Part shown: in pieces, positions 1 through 7,436 of the stretch
How positions within the stretch are numbered: the stretch's first letter is position 1
Layout of the letters: every line of letters starts with the position of its first letter
NCBI GenBank assembly: GCA_023423835.1
Contig: JAFAEW010000101.1
Span: 1-27,730 of the forward strand
Reading direction: 5' to 3'
DNA length: 27,730 nucleotides
Source of the DNA: Bacteroidota bacterium
GTDB lineage: Bacteria; Bacteroidota; Bacteroidia; Chitinophagales; Chitinophagaceae
Program-made: the position numbers and the translations under genes
The notes under the pieces: generated by a model
What the model was told of the DNA's origin: nothing
Databases searched by the model: none
Seen by the model: the letters and a program-made list of their open reading frames with translations, nothing else

Positions 1-61
1 GGTTGAGCGATTCGCCGTTTTTCAGCCTTGATTTAACTTCATCAACAGTGATTGATTTCAT
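1..61 (-). CDS. Probable rhodanese-like domain protein, N-terminal fragment
   Basis: Only the first 20 codons are inside the window; the gene runs off its left edge. The ATG lies at 59-61 on the minus strand and the peptide begins MKSITVDEVKSRLKNGESLN. This opening (short beta strand, helix with 'xELKxxLxxGE', then normally 'LIDVRE') is typical of small stand-alone rhodanese-like sulfurtransferase domains. The catalytic cysteine loop is not visible, so the call rests on the N-terminus alone. It lies 11 bases downstream of the PASTA gene in the same direction, so the two may be co-transcribed. Confidence 0.55.
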   Translation of the reverse strand, partial: MKSITVDEVKSRLKNGESLN

Positions 62-72
62 TGGATGTTTTT

Positions 73-903
73 TTATGGTTGTAAATTTAATGAATCCTGC
101 GCATCCGTTCCTGAAGGCGGAGGAGGAGTGAGGCTGATCCAGACATCCATAATTTGTCCGGGCCTGATCTTATTGGGCGTAGATACTCCTTCTGCAATTT
201 CAGAATAAGGCTGTGGTTTTTGCCGCGTGATGTAGGCATTTTCGGTATCGCTGATCGATTCGAGGGGAACGATGGCGCCGAGTTCAATATGCTGGCTGTT
301 TAAATAATCTCTCGCTTCGCTGATGGTCATGCCGATAAGGTCGGGAACATTCATGGATTGATTTCCGAGTCCGTTTCCTATAACCAGGTCAATTTTTGAT
401 CCCATTCCTATTTTGGTGCCGGGAGCGATAAATTTTCCGTCATATTGCTGATCTTTCACTGCATTTCTTGCGATGTCAAAAACGTAGGTTGTATCGCCGA
501 TTTTTAGTCCGAGCGTTTGAAGAAATAATAAAGCACTCTTTAGTGAAAATCCCCTTACATCTGGCATTTCTACGAGCGGAGGCAAGGCGCGGTTGATCGT
601 CAGATAAATTTTTCTGTGTGGTTTTACGACAGCTTCCGACTCCGGCGACTGTCGCATCACCTGCAATGGCCGGGCGGAATCAACATAAATCGAATCCTGA
701 ATTTCAGTAGGAAATCCGGCTTTTTCCAATGCCGCCACTGCCTGATCGTAAGACATCCCCAAAACCGAAGGCACCTTTTCGGTCTCCCCATGCTTGGTGA
801 TGGCTCCCAATAAACTGAAAAATCCGAATAATAAAACCATTACCAGTAAAACGACCACCAGCAGGTTTACGATGAATGATTTAGTTGTGATGAATTTAAA
901 CAA
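73..903 (-). CDS. PASTA domain-containing membrane-anchored protein
   Basis: A 276-residue protein with one N-terminal membrane segment (about residues 12-34) followed by three PASTA repeats. Each repeat opens with a V/MPxxxGxxxxxA signature: VPSVLGMSYDQA near 44, MPDVRGFSLKSA near 113 and VPDLIGMTISEA near 185. The C-terminus is a proline-rich tail. PASTA domains generally bind peptidoglycan or sit next to cell-wall enzymes; here no Ser/Thr kinase or transpeptidase domain is attached, so it is a kinase-free PASTA protein facing the periplasm. The start is TTG at 901-903: an in-frame TAA lies four codons upstream and the next Met (about residue 22) would cut into the membrane anchor. It sits 33 bases downstream of ddl in the same direction, which supports a cell-wall role. 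The exact function is unknown. Confidence 0.88.
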   Translation of the reverse strand: MFKFITTKSFIVNLLVVVLLVMVLLFGFFSLLGAITKHGETEKVPSVLGMSYDQAVAALEKAGFPTEIQDSIYVDSARPLQVMRQSPESEAVVKPHRKIYLTINRALPPLVEMPDVRGFSLKSALLFLQTLGLKIGDTTYVFDIARNAVKDQQYDGKFIAPGTKIGMGSKIDLVIGNGLGNQSMNVPDLIGMTISEARDYLNSQHIELGAIVPLESISDTENAYITRQKPQPYSEIAEGVSTPNKIRPGQIMDVWISLTPPPPSGTDAQDSLNLQP

Positions 904-936
904 GATAAAAATTTATAGTGATGATTTCCGTTGCAA

Positions 937-1911
937 TTATACAAATGCTTCCTCAATTAGTATTGAATAAAATTCTTTCAGATCCATTCCCATTGCTTTC
1001 ACCTGCTGCGGAATAAGGCTGGCCGCACTTTGTCCCGGAACGGTGTTAATCTCCAACATAAACGGTTGTTTTTGCTTTTCATTGTAGATAAAATCAATCC
1101 GTATTACTCCCCGGCAGTTGAAAAGGTTGTAGATCTTTTTGGCCGTACCTCTGATTTTTTCTGCAACTTCCCCATCAACTGCGGCCGGGGTAATCTCGTC
1201 ACTCTTGCCGTGGTATTTTGCTTCATAATCGAAGAAGTAATTTTTAGAAATGATTTCGGTCATTGGCAGGCAGATCACTTCATTGTTTTTGCGAAAAACA
1301 CCAATCGTTAATTCTCTTCCTTCGATAAATTCTTCCACCAGCACCTGGCTGTCTTCCTTAAACGCCTTTTCTATTGCTGTTTCCACTTCCGCGGCCGAAG
1401 CCACTTTCGACATTCCAATGCTGGATCCGCCGTTGTTCGGCTTTACAAAAACAGGATAATTTAACTGTTTCACACTGTCCCGGTTCTCGACCCTGTTCTT
1501 TATCAGCAATACAGAACGGGCAACATTAATGCCGCTGAAGGATGCCACCGAAACCGTATACCGCTTGTTGAAGGTGATGGCAGAAACCGTTGCATCGCAA
1601 CTGGTGTAAGGGATGCCCAGAATGTCGAAATATCCCTGCAATTTGCCGTCTTCCCCCGGGCTTCCATGAATACACATTAAAACTGCATCGAAGAGAACTT
1701 TCCGGTCGCCGAGGTTGATCGAAAAATCATTTCTGTCAACCACCGTCTTTACTTCTCCATTTAAATAATGCCAACCTTCAGGCGAAATATCGATGGTATA
1801 GACTTCATATTTTTCGCGGTCGATATTTTCAGAAACCGTTTTGGCACTTTGATAACTCACAACGGCTTCCCCACTGAAACCGCCTGTAACCAATGCAATT
1901 CGTTTTTTCAT
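937..1911 (-). CDS. ddl: D-alanine--D-alanine ligase
   Basis: ATP-dependent ligase that joins two D-alanines to make the dipeptide terminus of the peptidoglycan precursor in the cytoplasm. The 324-residue length is normal for the family. Visible signatures: GGFSGEAVVS (residues 10-19) in the N-terminal domain, HGSPGEDGKLQG (82-93), the ATP-grasp core VKPNNGGSSIG (157-167), EEFIEGRE (193-200), RIDF (271-274) and the metal/substrate segment EINTVPG near 287-293. The ATG at 1909-1911 matches the usual N-terminus (MKKRIALVTGG). The gene reads into the PASTA protein with a 25-base gap between stop and start codons, so they probably form one cell-wall transcription unit. No Shine-Dalgarno site is visible, as is usual in Bacteroidota. 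Confidence 0.96.
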   Translation of the reverse strand: MKKRIALVTGGFSGEAVVSYQSAKTVSENIDREKYEVYTIDISPEGWHYLNGEVKTVVDRNDFSINLGDRKVLFDAVLMCIHGSPGEDGKLQGYFDILGIPYTSCDATVSAITFNKRYTVSVASFSGINVARSVLLIKNRVENRDSVKQLNYPVFVKPNNGGSSIGMSKVASAAEVETAIEKAFKEDSQVLVEEFIEGRELTIGVFRKNNEVICLPMTEIISKNYFFDYEAKYHGKSDEITPAAVDGEVAEKIRGTAKKIYNLFNCRGVIRIDFIYNEKQKQPFMLEINTVPGQSAASLIPQQVKAMGMDLKEFYSILIEEAFV

Positions 1912-2146
1912 CTTTAATTACTTGTCTGCAAAGGAAAATAATTTTCCTGTTGCGAAAATTATTTTACAGAAAACAAAAGTTCAATTTTCATTTAAATATA
2001 AAAAAGGTGAAGAAATTACTTGCTTCACCTTTTGACGCGGAACATATCACCCGCCAATTTATTGCCATTTCAGTGGCAAATCTTATGAAGTCTAAGGTAG
2101 TCTGAAACCCTGAATAAAGCAATTAAAATTTTAAAAAAATTGGGTT
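1912..2146. other. 235-base intergenic region with hairpins, no gene seen
   Basis: This stretch separates the ferredoxin gene from ddl, both on the minus strand. No convincing coding frame or tRNA is present. It holds an 11-bp terminator-like stem at 2002-2033 (listed separately). A second, smaller inverted repeat, TTGCCA-6-TGGCAA on the minus strand (TTGCCATTTCAGTGGCAA region of the plus strand near 2062-2080), lies between ferredoxin and the terminator. The transcript downstream of ferredoxin would therefore carry about 110 structured, non-coding bases. Upstream of ddl the minus strand reads TTCCTTTG, one mismatch from the -7 element TAnnTTTG. Confidence 0.4.
2002..2033 (-). terminator. Rho-independent terminator downstream of ferredoxin gene
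   Basis: A perfect 11-bp stem: AAAAGGTGAAG at 2002-2012 pairs with CTTCACCTTTT at 2023-2033 around a 10-base loop. On the minus strand it is followed by a T/A-rich tract (TTTTTTATATTT), so it best fits termination of minus-strand transcription from the ferredoxin gene, although it lies 114 bases past the stop codon. Confidence 0.7.
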
Positions 2147-2494
2147 TTAGATGTGCAATTTGCCTTTTTTCTGAAGCAGCTCATCAACGGTTTCAACATA
2201 CATCTCATCGGGAATACAACAATCAACCGGGCATACGGCTGCGCATTGCGGCTCTTCGTGAAATCCCTGGCATTCTGTACATTTATCCGGTGTAATATAA
2301 TAGGTATCAACGCTTATGGGTGTCATCCTTTGATCGGCATCCACCACCGTTCCGTCCATTAGCACATACTGACCTTTTACCGTGGTGCCATCAGCAATTG
2401 CCCATTCCACTCCGCCTTCATAGATTGCGTTATTCGGACATTCAGGTTCACAGGCTCCGCAGTTAATACATTCTTCGGTTATTTTAATAGCCAT
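2147..2494 (-). CDS. 4Fe-4S dicluster ferredoxin
   Basis: A 115-residue soluble electron carrier of the bacterial 2[4Fe-4S] type with a long inter-cluster insertion. Cluster motif one is CINCGACEPECP (residues 9-20, CxxCxxCxxxCP). The second site is built from C72 and C75 (CTEC) plus CAAVCPVDCC (84-93). The segment between (about 30-65) is the extended loop seen in this Bacteroidota family. The reading frame stays open far upstream, but the ATG at 2492-2494 gives the canonical start MAIKITEECINC and avoids overlap with the divergent gene. It shares a 67-base intergenic region with the LuxC-like acyl-CoA reductase. That arrangement suggests, but does not prove, a shared redox role. Confidence 0.93.
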   Translation of the reverse strand: MAIKITEECINCGACEPECPNNAIYEGGVEWAIADGTTVKGQYVLMDGTVVDADQRMTPISVDTYYITPDKCTECQGFHEEPQCAAVCPVDCCIPDEMYVETVDELLQKKGKLHI

Positions 2495-2536
2495 AGTATA
2501 AGTAATTTTGATTTTTTTTGAAAGAACAATTTTGTT

Positions 2537-2544
2537 CAAAGATA
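2537..2544 (-). promoter_or_regulatory. -7 promoter element for ferredoxin gene
   Basis: The minus strand reads TATCTTTG here, a perfect match to the Bacteroidota -7 consensus TAnnTTTG, 42 bases upstream of the ferredoxin ATG. No TTTG -33 element stands at the expected 19-21-base spacing, so the call rests on the -7 element and the position. Confidence 0.6.
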
Positions 2545-2561
2545 GTTGTAAATTTTTTTTC

Positions 2562-3569
2562 ATGGATATACAGCACCGCATTGACTTACTTACCATGCTT
2601 GGAAAATACATGGTTTCAGACGACAAGAATTTTGAGGCTATAAAAAGACAGGCGGAAATTGAAAATCCTTGGTTTATCCGGTCATTTATTGATCTTGCAG
2701 TTGAAAATATTGCCAACAATTTTCTGAATCGGGAAAAACTGGAAAACTGGATCCAGGATTATCCGGTTTTTGGGGAAAAGCGATATCCGAAAAAAGTTGG
2801 AATCGTAATGGCAGGAAACATTCCATTGGTGGGGTTTCACGATTTTTTATCGGTCTTCATCAGTGGCAATGCCGCCATGATAAAGCCATCGGGAAAAGAT
2901 CAGGTTTTAATAAAACACCTTACACAAAAGCTATGCGAATGGGACGATGAAGCTGCCGCAATGATTGAATATCCGGAAACGCTGAAAAACTGCAATGCTT
3001 ATATCTGCACCGGCGGGAGTAATGCGGGCAGGTATTTTGAATACTATTTTGGAAACTATCAATCCATCATCCGCAAAAACAAAACATCAACCGCCATACT
3101 AACGGGAAGCGAAACGACGGCGGATCTTGACAAATTGTCTGATGATATTCAGTTGTATTTTGGCTTGGGCTGTAGAAATGTTACCCAACTGTTCGTTCCG
3201 GAAAACTACGATTTTATTCCGCTGCTGAGTGCGCTGGAGAAATATAATTTTCTGATGGATCACAATAAATACAAGAATAATTTTGATTACCAGCTGGCAC
3301 TGATGATCATGAACAGCAAGCCGTATATGACCAACAACAATATTTTATTATTGCAATCCGATGCATTATTTGCGCCCGTAAGTGTGCTGAATTATTCCTT
3401 CTATGACAATAAATTGCTGACAGATGCAAACCTTATTGCAAATGACAAAGTACAATGTATTGTAGGAGAGGGCGAGAGCTTTGTTCCCTTTGGACAATCG
3501 CAAATCCCGCAATTGAATGATTTTGCAGACGGTGTAAATACGCTTGCATTTTTGGCAGATTTATCCTAA
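2562..3569 (+). CDS. LuxC-family acyl-CoA reductase
   Basis: A 335-residue protein of the LuxC-type acyl-CoA reductase family within the aldehyde dehydrogenase superfamily, expected to reduce a fatty acyl-CoA to the aldehyde with NAD(P)H. The family's glycine-rich and cofactor segments are visible: GIVMAGNIPLVG (about 80-91), MIKPSGKDQ (106-114) and ICTGGSNAGRYFEYYF (148-163). The likely acyl-accepting cysteine is C204 in FGLGCRNVT. The ATG at 2562 gives MDIQHRIDLL and leaves a divergent promoter space to the ferredoxin gene; the frame is open upstream but overlaps that promoter. There are no luciferase genes, so bioluminescence is not implied. In this phylum the substrate is not established; a fatty aldehyde or lipid-tailoring role is inference. 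Confidence 0.85.
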   Translation: MDIQHRIDLLTMLGKYMVSDDKNFEAIKRQAEIENPWFIRSFIDLAVENIANNFLNREKLENWIQDYPVFGEKRYPKKVGIVMAGNIPLVGFHDFLSVFISGNAAMIKPSGKDQVLIKHLTQKLCEWDDEAAAMIEYPETLKNCNAYICTGGSNAGRYFEYYFGNYQSIIRKNKTSTAILTGSETTADLDKLSDDIQLYFGLGCRNVTQLFVPENYDFIPLLSALEKYNFLMDHNKYKNNFDYQLALMIMNSKPYMTNNNILLLQSDALFAPVSVLNYSFYDNKLLTDANLIANDKVQCIVGEGESFVPFGQSQIPQLNDFADGVNTLAFLADLS

Positions 3570-3708
3570 AGAAATGTCAACTACGAGGTCTTTCGTCAAT
3601 TTTGTGTTAAAAGGAATGAGCCATTGCATGACGATTAAACAGCTTTCCTAAATTGCTGTCTGAAAAGGAATGAAATTTGAACGTACAATTAAAACAAAAA
3701 AACAAACG

Positions 3709-5214
3709 ATGAAACTTAGAAACATTTTACTGGTAGTGCTGATCAGTGCAGCAACTGCACTCCTGAGTGTTTGGGGTTATAGCAAATATATGGCTTCAAA
3801 TAGTTACTCCACTGCTCAGGATACAGGGAAGCTACCAGTTAATTATGCCGGATTTTTTGATAAGAATAATAATGATGGAGGCGGCGGACCGGTTGATTTT
3901 ACACAGGCAGCGAATGCGGCCACTCCGGCCGTGGTGCATATTAAAACCGTAAGAAAAGAAAGAAAATTGGCGTCCAATCAACGCAGAAGCCCGTTTTCTG
4001 ATCTTTTTGGCGATAATGATCCTTTCTCTGATTTCTTTGGCGGACCCAATGTAATTCCCGAACAAAGAGCGAGTGGTAGTGGTGTCCTGATCTCAAACGA
4101 TGGTTATATCGTTACCAACAACCACGTGGTGGAAGATGCAGATATTGTGAATGTAACGACTGCGGACAAAAGGAGTTTTAAAGCGTCGGTAGTAGCAACA
4201 GATCCAAACAGTGATCTTGCGGTAATAAAAATTGAAGGAAAGAATTTTCCCTATCTCGTTTATGGAAACAGCGATGCCGTAAAACTCGGACAATGGGTGC
4301 TGGCAATCGGTTATCCACTCACACTCGATGTTACCGTTACAGCGGGCATCATCAGTGCGAAAGCCCGTTCCATCGGAATCAATAAGGGTGATAATCCGAT
4401 CGAGTCTTTCCTGCAAACGGATGCAGCGGTGAATCCGGGGAACAGCGGTGGCGCCCTTGTGAATACGGATGGAGAGCTCATTGGAATTAATTCCGCCATT
4501 GCATCCCCCACAGGTTCTTATGCCGGTTATTCCTATGCGATTCCCGTTAATATAGTGAAGAAGATTGTAGGTGATCTGGTAAAATACGGAACGGTTCAAC
4601 GAGCATATGTAGGAATTTCCTACCCGAACGAAAATCTTACTGATGATCAGAAGAAACAATTCGGAATTGAAGCAGGCGCAGGCGTATTCGTATTGGATGT
4701 TGCTTCTGACGGTGCAGCAGCACAGGCCGGAATCAGGAAAGGTGATTTCATTACAAAAATTAATGGAGTATCCATCAGCACCGGTCCCGAACTCCAGGAT
4801 CAGATTGCAAGGTATAAACCCGGCGATAAAATTACGATCACCTTTACCCGAAACGGTAAGGAAAATACGGCAAATCTTACTCTAAAAAATAAATCCGGTA
4901 CTTATGCTGAAGTGGTAAAGACAAACGTTTTGGATCAGCTGGGCGGTCAACTGGCAAATATCGATAAATCGACTGCTCAGAAGAATGACATATCCGGTGG
5001 CGTGGTGGTGAAAAGTTTAGGCAGCGGCCCGCTGAAAAATTCAAGGATGCAGGAAGGATTTGTTATTACCAGCGTAAATGGCAGAAACGTTGATAATCTC
5101 GATGATCTGAAAGACATTCTTCAGAATTCTCAGGGAACTGTGAGACTTGAAGGAATATATCCCGGGTACGAAGGAACCTATGGTTATCCCGTAAATATCA
5201 ATGGCGGACGATAA
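3709..5214 (+). CDS. Deg/HtrA-type periplasmic serine endoprotease
   Basis: A 501-residue trypsin-fold protease with two PDZ domains that degrades or refolds damaged envelope proteins. The N-terminus (KLRNILLVVLISAATALLSV) is a signal peptide or anchor. The catalytic triad is visible: His139 (TNNHVVEDAD), Asp169 (NSDLAVIKI) and Ser246 (NPGNSGGALV). PDZ1 follows at about 335-400 (GVFVLDVASDGAAAQAGIRKGD). PDZ2 occupies the last 90 residues (SRMQEGFVITSVNGR). ATG 3709 was chosen because MKLRN followed by a hydrophobic core is the usual start and the preceding bases are A-rich; ATG 3670 in the same frame would add 13 charged residues ahead of the signal. A strong terminator follows. Whether it is DegP- or DegQ-like cannot be told. 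Confidence 0.94.
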   Translation: MKLRNILLVVLISAATALLSVWGYSKYMASNSYSTAQDTGKLPVNYAGFFDKNNNDGGGGPVDFTQAANAATPAVVHIKTVRKERKLASNQRRSPFSDLFGDNDPFSDFFGGPNVIPEQRASGSGVLISNDGYIVTNNHVVEDADIVNVTTADKRSFKASVVATDPNSDLAVIKIEGKNFPYLVYGNSDAVKLGQWVLAIGYPLTLDVTVTAGIISAKARSIGINKGDNPIESFLQTDAAVNPGNSGGALVNTDGELIGINSAIASPTGSYAGYSYAIPVNIVKKIVGDLVKYGTVQRAYVGISYPNENLTDDQKKQFGIEAGAGVFVLDVASDGAAAQAGIRKGDFITKINGVSISTGPELQDQIARYKPGDKITITFTRNGKENTANLTLKNKSGTYAEVVKTNVLDQLGGQLANIDKSTAQKNDISGGVVVKSLGSGPLKNSRMQEGFVITSVNGRNVDNLDDLKDILQNSQGTVRLEGIYPGYEGTYGYPVNINGGR

Positions 5215-5232
5215 GTTTAAATGCAACTCGCT

Positions 5233-5268
5233 AAAAACGGCTATCCCAAATCGGATAGCTGTTTTTTT
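5233..5268 (+). terminator. Rho-independent terminator of the Deg/HtrA gene
   Basis: A 14-bp stem (AAAAACGGCTATCC at 5233-5246 with GGATAGCTGTTTTT at 5253-5266, one G-T pair) around a 6-base loop CAAATC, ending in a run of seven T residues. It lies 19 bases after the protease stop codon. Confidence 0.92.
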
Positions 5269-5423
5269 GTAGCCACATCCCAAACGGTTTGAATAGAATC
5301 TTACGCTTGAAGTAAATGATTCCTTCAGTGACAAACGAAAACTAATCAAGAAAAATTTATTCAAATAAAATCAGAGGCAGGATCGGTCGCATCCAAAAGT
5401 TCTCCCAAAACCAAAGCATTCGC

Positions 5424-6695
5424 TTACGCTTTCATTTCAGTATAATAGACTGCGTATTCTCCCGCCTGTAATTCGAAATTTTCCTGATCGGTAAAATCAA
5501 ATTCAAGCCCCGAAAAAAGGTTGCGGTACTTTGATTTTAGAATGGGATTATTGATCGAAAATCGCACTTTGTTGTCCATTGAAAGGTTTAGAAGAACAAG
5601 AACTTTTTGGTCGTTCAAACTTCTGATGAAGGCAAAAATCTGTTCATCTTTTCCGGATGAGAGGTTGGTCAATATTGCCTTCCATCCCAATGCAGGATGT
5701 ATTTGTCGCAGTTTCAGCAGTGCATGATAGAATCCTTCAACGGCTTTAATGGGTTTCCAGTCAATCGTATCTTTTTCAAAAAAACGGAGCCGTTTCAGAT
5801 TGGGCAATTCCTGTCCGCTATAAATCAGCGGCAATCCGGGATAAGTAATCGTGAAAACAGCCAGTGCTTTTGCCAGGCCATCGTACTTCTCGTATTCGGT
5901 TCCATTCCAACTGTTTTCGTCGTGATTGCTCGTGAAAAATAATTTGTTGTGTCCAAAGCCATAGTTTTGATATTCGTCCAGTATTTCTCTGAAATTGTCA
6001 AGCCCGTTTTTTTGTTTCACCAGATCTTCGGTTATGTGCATCCATTTCCAGCAATAGCTGTAATCAAAGGCTTTGTGATAGGCTTTTTCATCACATTCAG
6101 CCAACCAGAATAACGGTTTGATGGCATCGCACTCTTTTCTTGCATCGATCCAGAAATCGAGTGGAACCAAATGCGCCATATCGCATCTGAAGCCATCGAT
6201 CGCACATTCATTGATCCAGAATTGCATGGCATCGATCATAGCTTGTCGTAACGCATCCGACTTATAATTCAGATCAATTACGTCCTTCCAACCATGCTTT
6301 TCCACAAAGTTTCCGATTTCATCTTTCTCATACCAGTCAGGATGTTCTTTCGTCCATTCATGATCGTATCCGGTATGATTTGCAACCCAGTCGATGATTA
6401 CCTTAAACCCGAGTTTGTGTGCATGATTTACCAGTGCTTTGAAATCCCTCAGTGTTCCAAATTCCGGATTAATCTTCACGTAGCTGCTACATGCATAATA
6501 ACTTCCCAGAACCCCCTGACGTTTTTCATGGCTGATGGGCGTAACCGGCATAAACCACAAGATGTCAATTCCCATTGAACGTAGCCTTTCCAGATGAGTG
6601 GCGAAGGCGCCAAAAGTGCCCTGCGGTGTGTATTGCCTTACATTGACTTCATAGATATTTGCGTGTTCAGCCCAGGAAATAACGGGAAAAGCCAT
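5424..6695 (-). CDS. Alpha-amylase family (GH13) glycoside hydrolase
   Basis: A 423-residue (beta/alpha)8-barrel enzyme acting on alpha-1,4/1,6-glucans or oligosaccharides. The GH13 conserved regions are all present: DWVANH (residues 102-107, region I), GFRCDMAH with nucleophile Asp172 (region II), WLAECDE with acid/base Glu200 (region III) and FTSNHDE with transition-state Asp259 (region IV). A short C-terminal beta-sandwich follows from about 340. The ATG at 6693-6695 gives MAFPVISWAEHANIYEVNVRQ, which starts directly at the first barrel strand. There is no signal peptide, so the enzyme is probably cytoplasmic. It stands alone: no SusC/SusD pair, regulator or transporter is adjacent. Exact specificity within GH13 (amylase, glucanohydrolase, trehalose-related) is not resolved. 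Confidence 0.93.
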   Translation of the reverse strand: MAFPVISWAEHANIYEVNVRQYTPQGTFGAFATHLERLRSMGIDILWFMPVTPISHEKRQGVLGSYYACSSYVKINPEFGTLRDFKALVNHAHKLGFKVIIDWVANHTGYDHEWTKEHPDWYEKDEIGNFVEKHGWKDVIDLNYKSDALRQAMIDAMQFWINECAIDGFRCDMAHLVPLDFWIDARKECDAIKPLFWLAECDEKAYHKAFDYSYCWKWMHITEDLVKQKNGLDNFREILDEYQNYGFGHNKLFFTSNHDENSWNGTEYEKYDGLAKALAVFTITYPGLPLIYSGQELPNLKRLRFFEKDTIDWKPIKAVEGFYHALLKLRQIHPALGWKAILTNLSSGKDEQIFAFIRSLNDQKVLVLLNLSMDNKVRFSINNPILKSKYRNLFSGLEFDFTDQENFELQAGEYAVYYTEMKA

Positions 6696-6791
6696 TCGGA
6701 TATGTTTGAATAATAATTGAAAATATTGATTTTTTATTTAATTCAATAATTGCAGTTCTCTTGCCCTGGCTAATCGCTAAATTCGTCTGAA

Positions 6792-6816
6792 TAAAAAAGC
6801 CCTGCAACTGCAAGGC
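6792..6816 (-). terminator. Terminator of the small membrane protein gene
   Basis: On the minus strand GCCTTGCAGTTGCAGGGC folds into a 7-8-bp stem (one G-T pair) with a short loop and is followed by TTTTTTAT. It begins 28 bases past the stop codon of the minus-strand membrane protein gene at 6844. Confidence 0.7.
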
Positions 6817-6843
6817 GGATAGAGTCAATCGGATGGAATTTTT

Positions 6844-7203
6844 TTATACAAGAAGATATAAAAGACAGGCTGAAAGTAGGAGTTCCAGCGTCCATATAAT
6901 TCCTCTTTTCTTTCCGGCAAACCAATTCCAGATGGCAAAATCAAAAAAAATCATGTTCAGGATGGTGATTGGAAAAAGCACAATCAGCATCCACCGGCTT
7001 TGAATATTTCCCTCACCGGTAAACAGCATATATGGAAATAGAAACACCAGAAAAGGAACCATGATCAAAAACGGTGAGATCCTTTTAAAAAAGTTGAATT
7101 TACTCCTGAGCCGGTTTCGCTTTACATGAAGATGACCTGAAAAGACCGGAAAGCTGTCATAAATGCCGATGATGGGAATGCGGGGGTGTTTTACTGCTGG
7201 CAT
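6844..7203 (-). CDS. Hypothetical small integral membrane protein
   Basis: A 119-residue protein I do not recognise. From ATG 7201-7203 it has a basic N-terminal region of about 40 residues (MPAVKHPRIPIIGIYDSFPV... then KRNRLRSKFNFFKR). Three hydrophobic segments follow: SPFLIMVPFLVFLFPYMLF, WMLIVLFPITILNMIFFDFA and IIWTLELLLSACLLYLLV at the extreme C-terminus. The frame remains open upstream (an ATG at 7228-7230 and a TTG near 7320), so the start is uncertain; 7203 was chosen because of the A/T-rich bases before it and because upstream residues look non-coding. A good terminator lies just downstream, which supports expression. No function can be assigned. Confidence 0.65.
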   Translation of the reverse strand: MPAVKHPRIPIIGIYDSFPVFSGHLHVKRNRLRSKFNFFKRISPFLIMVPFLVFLFPYMLFTGEGNIQSRWMLIVLFPITILNMIFFDFAIWNWFAGKKRGIIWTLELLLSACLLYLLV

Positions 7204-7436
7204 TGCAAAATTTTTTAAAACGCTATGCATGCAATGTACACCTGCTATTGATAATATTATTTTAAGGGAATGATAATGATAACTTAAATCGCTAAAACTG
7301 CCTGAAACCATTGCTATCAAAGCCTTTGAGGGAAAGTTTGAAGTCTTTTTCCGGGCGGACCCGACACAGTTTTTTACCGTTCGATTACGTGAAACAGCTA
7401 TTAACCTTATCTTTATTACAAGCTTTAATTTTTCTT

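Noticed and set aside
2495..2719. Upstream extension of the ferredoxin frame (about 75 extra residues)
   Set aside because: It overlaps the divergent promoter region and the 5' end of the acyl-CoA reductase gene, and the ferredoxin family starts at MAIKIT.
2562..3569. Bioluminescence locus (LuxC)
   Set aside because: No luxA, B, D or E homologues are nearby; only the enzyme family is shared.
4093..4659. Long minus-strand frame inside the Deg/HtrA gene
   Set aside because: It is the complement of conserved protease codons and has no recognisable protein features.
7311..7436. Earlier TTG start for the acylase
   Set aside because: The added 42 residues would push the signal segment inward and show no family resemblance.
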